Assembly: GCA_947467605.1 (NCBI GenBank)
Contig: CANIII010000008.1
Location: 62,001 to 126,000, forward strand
DNA from: Acidobacteriota bacterium
Lineage (GTDB): Bacteria > Acidobacteriota > Vicinamibacteria > Vicinamibacterales > SCN-69-37
DNA: 64,000 nucleotides
Reading direction: 5' to 3'
In this document: positions 46,469 through 53,780 of the stretch, piece after piece
How the letters are laid out: each line of letters opens with the position of its first letter
Position numbering within the stretch: the stretch's first letter is position 1
The notes under the pieces: generated by a model
What the model saw: only the letters and a program-made list of their open reading frames with translations
What the model was told of the DNA's origin: nothing
Database searches by the model: none
Position numbers and translations under genes: made by a program

Positions 46469-46581
46469 TGCAGAAGCAGAAATGTGAGGCGTGTGGGCAG
46501 CGGATTGTGAATCCGGCCATCAAGGCGCGGTGTCGTGGCTGTAAGGCGATCCTGTCGGTCGTCGTTGCTCAGACCGGTTGA
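46468..46581 (+). CDS. 37-residue zinc-ribbon microprotein
   Basis: ATG at 46468 to TGA at 46581 encodes a protein with two CxxC knuckles (KCEACGQRI, then RCRGCKAI) 12 residues apart. It is long enough for one zinc ribbon and little else. It overlaps the upstream stop by one base. Function is unknown; the coupling to two other small genes suggests a small complex. Confidence 0.5.
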   Translation: MQKQKCEACGQRIVNPAIKARCRGCKAILSVVVAQTG

Positions 46582-46850
46582 TGAACCGCACGATGGCGCG
46601 CCCGTAACGCGAGGCTGACTGGCAACCGGAGCCGGTGGCGGAGATGCTGCGGTTCCGGCGACGGCGCGAAGGAGAGCTCGCGCTCGATACGCCGAGCGAA
46701 GGCTGTTTCTTTCGACAGGTGAATTGACCAAATAGCCCCGGCCATGCGTTCGGCCTCGGCTTTACTGCGACTGGTGATCCGAAGACCCAACCGCCGTGGC
46801 GTCGATCGAGCGGGCCGCCCGTGCGACCCGCTCAATCCTCCGATGATCAG
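46582..46850. other. Gap without a convincing gene
   Basis: A basic 88-residue minus-strand frame (46569-46835) crosses this space but shows no recognisable domain, no good start and overlaps the zinc-ribbon gene. I see no RNA gene or repeat here. Confidence 0.4.
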
Positions 46851-47300
46851 CTATTTCAGGATCAGTTCCCGAGCGTACTTCCTGCCAACCACTGTGCGGT
46901 ACTTGCTGCGGTCTTCATAGCCCTTCATCTGCTCGTCAGCAGTGCTATCCGACAGCAAAGACAGCGCATCAGCCTTCTCGGTGTTGGCTTCCATTGCAGC
47001 GAGGCTGGCGTATTCCCGGAGGATCAGCAGGTTCCAGGTCCCAGTCCCACCGTTGTCCAGTGTCCGAAGAATCTTGTACGATTTCAGAAAGCCTGCCTTG
47101 ACCTGTGCGTCCTCCGACTTTTTGAACGAGGTGTCGAGGTGCTGCAAGTACTTCTGGTCCATGCCCGACGAGATCTCGATCATGCTGACCTCCCAGATGG
47201 TTCCCGGGTTGAAGTACTTGTGGACCTGGGCGATCACTGGGACCGAGCCGACCGCGGCAAGCCCGCCGATCATCAGCAGCACATTCCTGAGGATTTTCAT
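46851..47300 (-). CDS. Secreted protein, unknown function (possibly ferredoxin-like fold)
   Basis: A 149-residue protein with a signal peptide (MKILRNVLLMIGGLAAVGSV, cleaved near VIAQ). The mature part (WEVSMIEISSGMDQKYLQHL, LRTLDNGGTGTWNLLILREY) resembles the alternating strands and helices of NIPSNAP/EthD-like dimeric barrels, but this is a weak structural impression. It is probably periplasmic. No operon partner is visible. Confidence 0.6.
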   Translation of the reverse strand: MKILRNVLLMIGGLAAVGSVPVIAQVHKYFNPGTIWEVSMIEISSGMDQKYLQHLDTSFKKSEDAQVKAGFLKSYKILRTLDNGGTGTWNLLILREYASLAAMEANTEKADALSLLSDSTADEQMKGYEDRSKYRTVVGRKYARELILK

Positions 47301-47469
47301 CAGCTGTTCTCGCGTTTCTGTGTCGAGACTTCTGGGTAAACCGGCCGGGGGCGGAGTCTCGCTACGTCCCGGCCTTCCGACGAAAACAATTTCGTTGCGG
47401 AATCTTGATGTCTTGCACCGCCAACGGCGAGCTTCGGCAGGCAGGAGGCGGGGCAGCGTATCATCATCA

Positions 47470-47728
47470 GTGGCGAAACCAGGGCGAACTCACGAAGATA
47501 TCCCCAGCCCGCGTCTATTTCTTCACTGCAAAAGGTGCGGCCGGCAGATGCCGTTCCGACCGCCTCATGGACGGCACGATGGAGCGGCTGCAGCGGGAGG
47601 CTGAAGGGCGACCGTTCCAGTGGCGCAACAAGTGGAAGACGGTCTGGGATGAGGTCACGTACTGCTCGGAGCGGTGTCGGGGACAGCGGCATCTGCCGAC
47701 TCTGACCGTCTCGAAGGGTAAGGGGTAA
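47470..47728 (+). pseudogene. DUF2256-like zinc-ribbon gene interrupted by a 61-bp insertion
   Basis: From a GTG at 47470 the frame reads AKPGRTHEDIPSPRLF and then HCKRCGRQMPF. A second frame downstream reads FQWRNKWKTVWDEVTYCSER followed by CRGQR. The two halves of this DUF2256-type motif (CxxCGR, then W-K-W and YCSERCR) are separated by 61 bp bracketed by two copies of CCGTTCC (47551-47557 and 47612-47618). Removing one repeat unit joins them exactly in frame into a normal protein of about 65 residues. As it stands the gene is broken, although an ATG at 47567 could still express the C-terminal half. Confidence 0.6.
47551..47618. repeat. 7-bp direct repeats flanking a 61-bp insertion
   Basis: CCGTTCC occurs at 47551-47557 and 47612-47618. 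The 61 bp from 47558 to 47618 is the segment whose loss would restore the zinc-ribbon frame. This looks like a small duplication or slippage-type insertion rather than a transposon, since no terminal inverted repeats are seen. Confidence 0.6.
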
Positions 47729-47736
47729 GAGTTCGC

Positions 47737-48202
47737 CTACCGCGCAATCTGGCAGCCACTGAAATCGACAATCCGTGCGTATTGCGTCGGTGGCACGCCT
47801 TGGCTACACCCGCTCGTCGTAACGGTCTTGCGCGTGCCTGCGGGTACTTGTCCACCGCTACACGTCAGCGTCGTCCATTGGGTGTAGCTGAAACTCTCCT
47901 GACCGCACTCCAAACCGACTGGCGGAGTTCTCGCCGCTCCGTCCTGCCCACACGAAGCACATTCCATCACCGTAATCGATGGGAAACCTACTGGTATTGC
48001 CAGTTTCACCTGCGCACGCTGAGTCCTGCCAGAAGCCCACCGTGACGTAGCGCGTGGAGACGACGGGATTACTCGGAATAGACGCAGTGTTTGTGACGCT
48101 CGGCGCGCTTGGCGTCTGACTCTGCCCACCACACGCTATGCTGCCCAGCGTGACCGCGACGCCTACGCACCAGCGACTCTTCTGCCACAGACGCGAACTC
48201 AT
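47737..48202 (-). pseudogene. Frameshifted lipoprotein gene
   Basis: The ATG at 48202 opens a lipoprotein signal peptide (VAVTLGSIACGGQSQ) and a Cys-containing domain (VGFWQDSACAGETGNTSRFP) that runs to about 47911 (GENSASRF). The sensible continuation (ECGQESFSYTQWTTLTCSGG, ending VDFSGCQIAR) lies in the next frame. One extra base near 47910, within a TTTGG run, explains the switch. The intact protein would have about 154 residues and several paired cysteines. A sequencing error is possible. Confidence 0.65.
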
Positions 48203-48233
48203 AGAGCATGACTATAGTGCTGCTGCTCACCGC

Positions 48234-48710
48234 TTACTGCTTGTCGAAAACCGACGTGGAGGATATCGGCTTGCCGTCGGCGTCGGTTCCCTTGGCCGTC
48301 TGCGTCATCGTCTTGCCGTCAGCGGAAATGACGGTTTGACCCGTCACGTGGTACTTCCCGCCCGTCTTCTTGACCTCAAAGGTCGTCGTACTCGGATCGG
48401 TTCGCTTGACGGAAACAACGTCGAACGCCAACCCGGTGGCCGGATACTCCTTGCCGTCGTATTTGTAGGAAAAAGACCCACTGACCGCAGTACCATCCCC
48501 GAGTACTGCCGTCCTCGTCACCTTGACTCCACCCTCGGGAGTGGCCTCCCGCACATCGGTCTGGCTCTTCAGTGCGTACGAGCCGCTGAATTTGGACTTG
48601 GCGGCATTGAGCTTCCAGGTTCCCACCGTGCTGTCGGCGGCGAACGTGACCCCGGCCGTGAGGGCCAGGCCCATCAACAGCATCGACAACTTTGCAGCGA
48701 TCTTCTTCAT
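48234..48710 (-). CDS. Secreted protein of a GTWKLN repeat-type family, unknown function
   Basis: A 158-residue protein with a signal peptide (KLSMLLMGLALTAGVTFA). The mature part starts DSTVGTWKLNAAKSKFSG and ends SSTSVFDKQ, and is rich in beta-strand patterns (SGSFSYKYDGKEYPATG). The ATG at 48710 follows a good AGGGA ribosome-binding site; the frame opens further upstream without sense. A truncated paralogue lies at 49299-49679. Probably periplasmic; function unknown. Confidence 0.75.
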   Translation of the reverse strand: MKKIAAKLSMLLMGLALTAGVTFAADSTVGTWKLNAAKSKFSGSYALKSQTDVREATPEGGVKVTRTAVLGDGTAVSGSFSYKYDGKEYPATGLAFDVVSVKRTDPSTTTFEVKKTGGKYHVTGQTVISADGKTMTQTAKGTDADGKPISSTSVFDKQ

Positions 48711-48809
48711 TTTTCTTCCCTTCAGAGGAACTTCGGCGAAGTAGTTCCCATAATATGCGAGACTCGCGAGAGAGTGCGATGTTTTCGTCATCGACAGTAA
48801 TCTAGCGCG

Positions 48810-48887
48810 GTGCGGATCGCCACCTGGAACGTGAACTCGCTGAAGGCGCGGCTGGACGGCGGGTTCAGCGGGGATTCCGGACAATGA
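48810..48887 (+). pseudogene. 5' fragment of an exonuclease III (xthA-like) gene
   Basis: A GTG start is followed by MRIATWNVNSLKARL, the hallmark N-terminus of XthA-type exonuclease III. Homology stops after about 15 codons, and ten unrelated residues lead to a TGA. The rest of the enzyme (about 240 residues) is absent nearby. The TGA overlaps the ATG of the next fragment. Confidence 0.6.
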
Positions 48888-48961
48888 CAACTGACTTCAC
48901 TGGGCGCGTTGCCATCATCACCGGTGCCGCACTCGGACTCGGCCATGCCGTCGCGGCGCGC
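48884..48961 (+). pseudogene. 5' fragment of a short-chain dehydrogenase gene
   Basis: The ATG at 48884 opens DFTGRVAIITGAALGLGHAV, the N-terminal Rossmann motif (TGxxxGxG) of short-chain dehydrogenases. After 26 residues (ending AVAAR) family likeness ends, although the frame stays open to 49348 with non-family sequence. The catalytic YxxxK part is not found. This is a remnant lying directly behind the exonuclease III scrap. Confidence 0.6.
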
Positions 48962-49298
48962 CAGCGTCTGATAGGGACCGTTATGTTCGGGAAAGACCCA
49001 CTTCATACGGACTATCGGCATCAGAAGAGCCTTGCGGCGGCTGGTCAGGTCTTTCTCAGAAAGGACGCGGATGTGCTTGATCCGATCTCGTGGACATGTG
49101 GTCTACCGTCGCGACGACTCGAAACACGATTCGGACCTGGCCCTGAGCCGCCCCTCCTCGCACCGCCAGTCCGCGCCCACTGCAGCAACGGCACCACGCG
49201 ACCGAGGGATCCCGTCCCAATAAGGGCATCGAGATGCCGTCCCCAGGTATCGAGGGGAGAGGCCGGACGAATCGGCCCCTCGCCACGACACGTGCTAC
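48962..49298. other. Unassigned sequence between gene remnants
   Basis: Open frames exist on both strands, but none shows a recognisable domain, signal peptide or good start. The segment probably represents decayed sequence between the dehydrogenase scrap and the truncated secreted-protein copy. Confidence 0.4.
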
Positions 49299-49679
49299 TT
49301 ACTGCTTGTCGTAGACCAGAAAGTTGCTCTGGGGAAGACCGGCGTTAGTAGTGCCGCCCTGCCAACGCGTCATCGTCTTCCCGTCCTTCGACACGGTGTG
49401 CCGTGCTGTGTTTGTCACTTTGCCACCCTTCTTGCCAGTGAAGTCCATGGTTGGCGCGCCGACCACGGTGATCGTGACCATGTCAATATTGGTATTCCCG
49501 ACCATCGGGTAATCCTTGCCATCGAAGTGTGCGGCCCAGCTTGTGGTGGTCTGGGCGCTGCCGTCTGCGTTCACGACCTCGTTCACGGCCTTCAGCCCGT
49601 CACCATTCTGCGTGTAGATGCGCGTTGAACTCCTGGGCGGCGGACCCGGCGAATATGTCGACTTCGCGAGCCTGAGAGA
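49299..49679 (-). pseudogene. 5'-truncated paralogue of the secreted protein at 48234-48710
   Basis: The frame reads LAKSTYSPGPPPRSSTRIYT, then HFDGKDYPMVG and VSKDGKTMTRWQGG, ending LVYDKQ. It parallels LNAAKSKFSG, YKYDGKEYPATG, ISADGKTMTQTA and VFDKQ of the neighbouring gene. An in-frame TGA at 49682-49680 blocks extension, and the signal peptide and GTWKLN start are missing. A GTG at 49586 could start a 95-residue piece without export signal. Best read as a decayed duplicate. Confidence 0.65.
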
Positions 49680-49795
49680 TCAACATGCCCGTAGACAAGA
49701 CATCGATCCTGCACGCCAATGTGGGAGCGAGTGAGGTAATTACTGCTCAGCTTCACAGCTAAGTGCCTTTTTTACAGCACTTTATGTCAATTAAA

Positions 49796-49889
49796 TGGCG
49801 GTGAGGCAGGGATTCGAACCCTGGGTACAGGTATAAGCCCGTACAGCGGTTTAGCAAACCGCCGCTTTCGGCCACTCAGCCACCTCACC
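49796..49889 (-). tRNA. tRNA-Ser(GCU)
   Basis: On the minus strand GGTGAGG (49889-49883) pairs with CCTCACC (49806-49800). The anticodon arm GCGGT-TTGCTAA-ACCGC gives anticodon GCT. A long variable arm and GGTTCGAATCC T-arm are present, and CCA is encoded (49798-49796). The 3' end faces the remnant-rich strip at 45840-49680. Confidence 0.95.
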
Positions 49890-49917
49890 GCGGAAAGCAA
49901 GGATATCAGTACGCGGG

Positions 49918-50283
49918 TCAGCAGCAGCGTTTTGCTGACTTTTCCAGGGCTTTGACGGGGATCTGGATCAATTTGCTGAGTTTCTTGCGATCCTGATCGG
50001 TGCCCAAGGTCGAATGCAGTGCCGACAGGGTCGACCTGAGGACGCCCGCGACGGCCGGGTCCTCGAACTCGGCCAGGCGGTAGTGCACCCAGAGGCCGTC
50101 GCGGCGAGTCGCGACCAGCCCGGCTTTGCGGAGGTGCGCGAGATGGCGCGACGCCGTCGATTGCGGCACATCGAGCGCTTCATGCATGTGGCACACACAG
50201 ATTTCCCCGGACGCGAGCAGTCCCAGGATCCGTCGGCGCGTCTCATCCGCCAGTGCCGCAAACACATCATCGAGCTGAACCAT
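49918..50283 (-). CDS. arsR: ArsR-family arsenic-responsive repressor
   Basis: A 121-residue ArsR/SmtB winged-helix repressor. The DNA-binding helix region (LDVPQSTASRHLAHLRKAGL) follows GEICVCHM, whose Cys29 and Cys31 match the As(III)-sensing CxC of classical ArsR. A further CysCys pair ends the protein (KRCC) and may supply a third ligand. It is divergent from arsM-arsD, and its own start codon lies in one of two identical operators, so autorepression is expected. Confidence 0.93.
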   Translation of the reverse strand: MVQLDDVFAALADETRRRILGLLASGEICVCHMHEALDVPQSTASRHLAHLRKAGLVATRRDGLWVHYRLAEFEDPAVAGVLRSTLSALHSTLGTDQDRKKLSKLIQIPVKALEKSAKRCC

Positions 50284-50335
50284 ATTCGCCTTGACGAATA
50301 TATCAGACAGCCACTATATTCGTTTTAGCGAATAT
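50282..50335. promoter_or_regulatory. Twin ArsR operators over the arsM-arsD promoter
   Basis: Two inverted repeats share identical arms ATATTCG and CGAATAT around 6-bp spacers: 50282-50301 (spacer CCTTGA) and 50316-50335 (spacer TTTTAG), 34 bp centre to centre. A promoter TTGACG (50291-50296), 18 bp, TATATT (50315-50320) sits with its -35 in the first and its -10 at the second. The second ends directly at the GGAGG of arsM, and the first covers the arsR start codon. ArsR binding would block both directions. Confidence 0.85.
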
Positions 50336-50344
50336 GGAGGCTCT

Positions 50345-51586
50345 ATGAGTGATGCCGTCAACGTGACCTTGACCGAGACCGTGAAAGACAAGTACGGCGC
50401 GATCGCGCGCCGCGTCACCGACAATTCCGGCGAAGCCGTTTCGTGCTGCGGCCCGTCATGCTGCGGCGGCGGCGACAAGGACGCGATCTCCGCAAACTTG
50501 TACTCCGAGAGCGAAGCCTCCGCCGTGCCGGCCGATGCCATGACGGCATCCCTCGGTTGCGGCAACCCGACCGCGCTGGCGGAACTCACGCCCGGCGACA
50601 CTGTCCTCGACCTCGGCTCGGGCGGCGGCATTGACGTGCTGCTCTCCGCGAAGCGCGTCGGGCCGACGGGAAAGGCCTACGGCCTCGACATGACCGACGA
50701 CATGCTCGCGCTCGCCCTGGCGAACAAGCAGAAAGCCGGCGCAACCAACGTCGAGTTCCTCAAAGGCCACATCGAGAACATCCCACTGCCGGCCAACACG
50801 ATCGACGTGATCATTTCAAACTGCGTGATCAATCTCTCCGGCAATAAAGACCTCGTCATGGCAGAGGCCTTCCGCGTGCTGAAGCCCGGCGGCCGCTTCG
50901 CCGTTTCAGACGTCGTCAGTCGCCGTGAGGTACCAGCGGAAGTGCGACGCAACATGGAGCTCTGGATCGGCTGCGTCGCTGGTGCCCTCAGTGAAACCGA
51001 GTACGTGTTGAAGCTGAAGGCCGCGGGCTTCGTGGACATCACGCTCGAGGTCACGCGCGAATACCGCGCAGCCGAAGCGAAGACGTTCCTCGAGTCATCA
51101 GGGCTCGATGTGGAGAAGGTGGCCGATGCCATCGACGGCGCATTCGTCAGCGCGTTCATCCGGGCCCGGAAGCCGGACGGCGTCGCACAGACCTCGACCG
51201 CACCGGCTGTGACGTTCGAGGTGTTCGATCCGGCCATGTGCTGCTCGACTGGCGTCTGCGGGCCGACCGTCGATCCGCGGCTCGCGGCGTTCTCTGCGGA
51301 CGCCGACTGGTTGACCTCACAGGGCGTCACCGTCACCCGCCACAATCTGGCCCAGGAGCCGCAAGCCTTCATCGCGCAGCCCCTGGTGACAGACCTGTTG
51401 AAGCGTGACGGCGTGGAGTGCCTGCCAATCGTGTTACTCAATGGCGCCGTGGTGAGTCACGGCAGCTATCCACGTCGCGACGAACTGGCACGATTGACGG
51501 GACTCACGCCGTCCGCGTCTACATCGAAGAAGAAGGTCGCGCTGGCCGCCACAAGTTGTTGCGAGCCCAACTCCGGGTGTTGCTAG
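50345..51586 (+). CDS. arsM: Fusion of arsenite methyltransferase ArsM and metallochaperone ArsD
   Basis: A 413-residue fusion. Residues 1-280 are ArsM: SAM motif [20 protein letters not shown] (88-107) and the As-binding cysteines Cys72 (LGCGNP), Cys160 (SNCVINL) and Cys210 (IGCVAGA). A Cys-rich segment [10 protein letters not shown] lies at 33-42. Residues 288-413 are Ars[16 protein letters not shown] carries Cys299, 300 and 305, the As(III) site, and the tail [10 protein letters not shown] has the two vicinal Cys pairs of classical ArsD. ArsM methylates As(III); ArsD passes As(III) to ArsA. The start follows GGAGG; the arsA GTG overlaps the stop. Confidence 0.93.
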   Translation: MSDAVNVTLTETVKDKYGAIARRVTDNSGEAVSCCGPSCCGGGDKDAISANLYSESEASAVPADAMTASLGCGNPTALAELTPGDTVLDLGSGGGIDVLLSAKRVGPTGKAYGLDMTDDMLALALANKQKAGATNVEFLKGHIENIPLPANTIDVIISNCVINLSGNKDLVMAEAFRVLKPGGRFAVSDVVSRREVPAEVRRNMELWIGCVAGALSETEYVLKLKAAGFVDITLEVTREYRAAEAKTFLESSGLDVEKVADAIDGAFVSAFIRARKPDGVAQTSTAPAVTFEVFDPAMCCSTGVCGPTVDPRLAAFSADADWLTSQGVTVTRHNLAQEPQAFIAQPLVTDLLKRDGVECLPIVLLNGAVVSHGSYPRRDELARLTGLTPSASTSKKKVALAATSCCEPNSGCC

Positions 51587-53367
51587 TGACTCCGCGCTTG
51601 CCGTTTGAACCAACGCGCATCCTGTTCTTCACGGGCAAGGGGGGCGTCGGCAAGACGTCTCTGGCCTGCGCGATCGCGGTGGCGCTTGCCGACACAGGGC
51701 GACGTGTGTTGTTGGTCTCCACCGACCCGGCGTCTAATCTCGATGAGGTGCTGGATGTGGCGCTCTCATCCACACCCACCGCCGTGCCGTCGATCCCTGG
51801 TTTGTTTGCATTGAACATCGATCCGACTGCGGCGGCCGCCGCCTATCGTGAGCGCGTGGTCGGTCCGTATCGTGCGCTGTTGCCCGCAGCTGCGGTGAAG
51901 AACATTGAAGAGCAGCTCTCAGGCGCATGCACGACAGAAATCGCTGCGTTCGATCAGTTCACCGCGCTGCTGGCGAACCCTGCCACGACTGCGGGCTTCG
52001 ACCACGTGATCTTCGACACCGCGCCGACCGGTCACACCTTGCGACTGCTCACACTGCCGGCGGCCTGGACGACATTCATCGACACCAACACGACGGGAAC
52101 ATCCTGCCTGGGCCCGTTGTCCGGGTTGCAAAGCCAGCGTGACCTGTATCGCGCGAGCCTTGCCGCGTTGGCCGATGCCTCCGTGACGACCGTGATCCTC
52201 GTGACACGACCCGAACCCTCCGCGCTCACCGAAGCCGCTCGTACCGCCGCGGAATTGGCAGCGCTCGGCATCAGACACCAGCGACTGATGATCAACGGGA
52301 TCTTTGTTGCCGCGGATCCAACCGATCCCATCGCGCGATCGCTCGAAACGCGAGGCCGCGACGCGTTGGCGACGCTGCCTGAGGCACTTACCTCACTGCC
52401 TCGAACCGACGTGAAACTACTCGCTCGGGCACCCATGGGTGTAAGCGGGCTTCGACAGATCTTCAACAGCGAGGTTGCGCCCGCTGCGGGCGACGCCACG
52501 CCGTCGTCCGTGATGACCGTGCCGGGATCGCTTGTGGCCATGGTTGACGCCATCGAGCGAGATGGGCACGGCGTGGTGATGACGATGGGGAAGGGCGGCG
52601 TGGGCAAGACCACGATAGCCGCGGCCATTGCGTCCGAGTTGGCAGCACGCGGCCACGATGTGCTGCTCAGCACGACCGACCCGGCCGCTCATATTGCCGC
52701 GGCGATCGGTGCCGGACAGTTGCACCTGCGCGTCGCGCGCATCGATCCAGTGGCAGAGGTCCGCGCCTACACCGCCGAGGTCATGGCGTCGTCTGGCTCG
52801 ACGCTCGACGCGCGCGGTCGCGAGTTGCTCGAAGAGGATCTGCGCTCGCCTTGCACTGAGGAAGTCGCGGTGTTTCGCGCCTTTGCCCAGACGGTCGCGG
52901 AAGGTGCGCACCAGTTCGTCGTTCTCGATACGGCACCCACGGGACACACACTCCTGCTACTCGACGCCGCAGAGGCATACCAACGCGATGTTGAGCGCGC
53001 CACGTCGGCCGTCCCCGAGGCGGTCGCGCATCTATTGCCGAGATTGCGCGATCCACGATTCACCAAAATCCTGTTGGTGACACTTCCCGAAGCGACGCCG
53101 GTACATGAAGCGGCACACTTGCAGGACGATCTGCGCCGCGCCGGCATCGAACCGTTTGGCTGGGTGATCAACCAGAGCTTCGCCGGCGCCGCAGTTCGCG
53201 ACTCCGTGCTGCGTGAGCGTGGACAACACGAGCGTCGCTACCTCGACGAGGTACGCGATCGTTTGGCCACACGAGTCGCGTGGGTGCCGTGGTATCCGGT
53301 GCCACCTGTTGGACATGATCGGTTACTGGCGCTCGTGCGCGCCACTGAAGGAGCGATGGCCCTATGA
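51586..53367 (+). CDS. arsA: Arsenite-stimulated ATPase ArsA (two-domain)
   Basis: A 593-residue tandem ATPase. P-loops GKGGVGKT occur at about residues 17-24 and 335-342, each half followed by the signal segment DTAPTGHTL. All three As(III)-binding cysteines of classical ArsA are in place: SGACTTEI (about 115), GTSCLGPL (about 174) and RSPCTEEV (about 422). Normally it energises the ArsB or Acr3 pump after receiving As(III) from ArsD. No pump gene is in the window. The GTG at 51586 overlaps the upstream TAG; GTG at 51577 is an alternative. The stop overlaps arsC (ATGA). Confidence 0.93.
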   Translation: MTPRLPFEPTRILFFTGKGGVGKTSLACAIAVALADTGRRVLLVSTDPASNLDEVLDVALSSTPTAVPSIPGLFALNIDPTAAAAAYRERVVGPYRALLPAAAVKNIEEQLSGACTTEIAAFDQFTALLANPATTAGFDHVIFDTAPTGHTLRLLTLPAAWTTFIDTNTTGTSCLGPLSGLQSQRDLYRASLAALADASVTTVILVTRPEPSALTEAARTAAELAALGIRHQRLMINGIFVAADPTDPIARSLETRGRDALATLPEALTSLPRTDVKLLARAPMGVSGLRQIFNSEVAPAAGDATPSSVMTVPGSLVAMVDAIERDGHGVVMTMGKGGVGKTTIAAAIASELAARGHDVLLSTTDPAAHIAAAIGAGQLHLRVARIDPVAEVRAYTAEVMASSGSTLDARGRELLEEDLRSPCTEEVAVFRAFAQTVAEGAHQFVVLDTAPTGHTLLLLDAAEAYQRDVERATSAVPEAVAHLLPRLRDPRFTKILLVTLPEATPVHEAAHLQDDLRRAGIEPFGWVINQSFAGAAVRDSVLRERGQHERRYLDEVRDRLATRVAWVPWYPVPPVGHDRLLALVRATEGAMAL

Positions 53368-53771
53368 AGATTCTCTTTCTCTGTGTCGCCAACTCCGCGC
53401 GCAGCCAGATGGCCGAAGGCCTGGCCCGTGCGCTGTTTGGTGCGGCGGCCGAGGTCTCGAGCGCCGGCAGCGTCCCCACGCGAGTGAACCCGAACGCCAT
53501 CACTGCCATGGCCGAAGTCGGCATCGACATCACTGGTCACACATCGAAGTCTGTGAGCGACGTGAACGCCGGCTCGATGGACCTGATCATCACCCTCTGC
53601 GCCGACGAGGTCTGCCCGATCGTGCCCGGCCGCGTTGAACGGCTCCATTGGCCGCTGCCCGATCCGGCAGGCGCACCGCCAGATCAGGCACTGCAGAAAT
53701 TCAGAGAGGTGCGCGACGAGATTCGGCGGCGACTGAGCGTGCTCGGCAGAGAACGCGGCCTGATTCAGTAG
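53364..53771 (+). CDS. arsC: Arsenate reductase, thioredoxin-coupled LMW-phosphatase type
   Basis: A 135-residue protein with the P-loop CVANSARS (Cys7, Arg13) and the LPDPAG segment of low-molecular-weight phosphatases. Two more cysteines, Cys79 and Cys84 (LCADEVCP), match the redox relay of S. aureus-type ArsC, so thioredoxin is the likely reductant. It reduces arsenate to arsenite, feeding ArsM and ArsA. It overlaps arsA by 4 bp, and gltX starts 9 bp after its stop. Confidence 0.93.
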   Translation: MKILFLCVANSARSQMAEGLARALFGAAAEVSSAGSVPTRVNPNAITAMAEVGIDITGHTSKSVSDVNAGSMDLIITLCADEVCPIVPGRVERLHWPLPDPAGAPPDQALQKFREVRDEIRRRLSVLGRERGLIQ

Positions 53772-53780
53772 AATTGTCGG

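Noticed and set aside
46569-46835. 88-codon basic minus-strand frame
   Set aside because: No domain, no ribosome-binding site, overlaps the zinc-ribbon microgene, and composition resembles random GC-rich translation.
49685-49762. 25-codon plus-strand frame starting ATG at 49685
   Set aside because: No ribosome-binding site or similarity; it overlaps the end of the truncated secreted-protein copy region and is likely chance.
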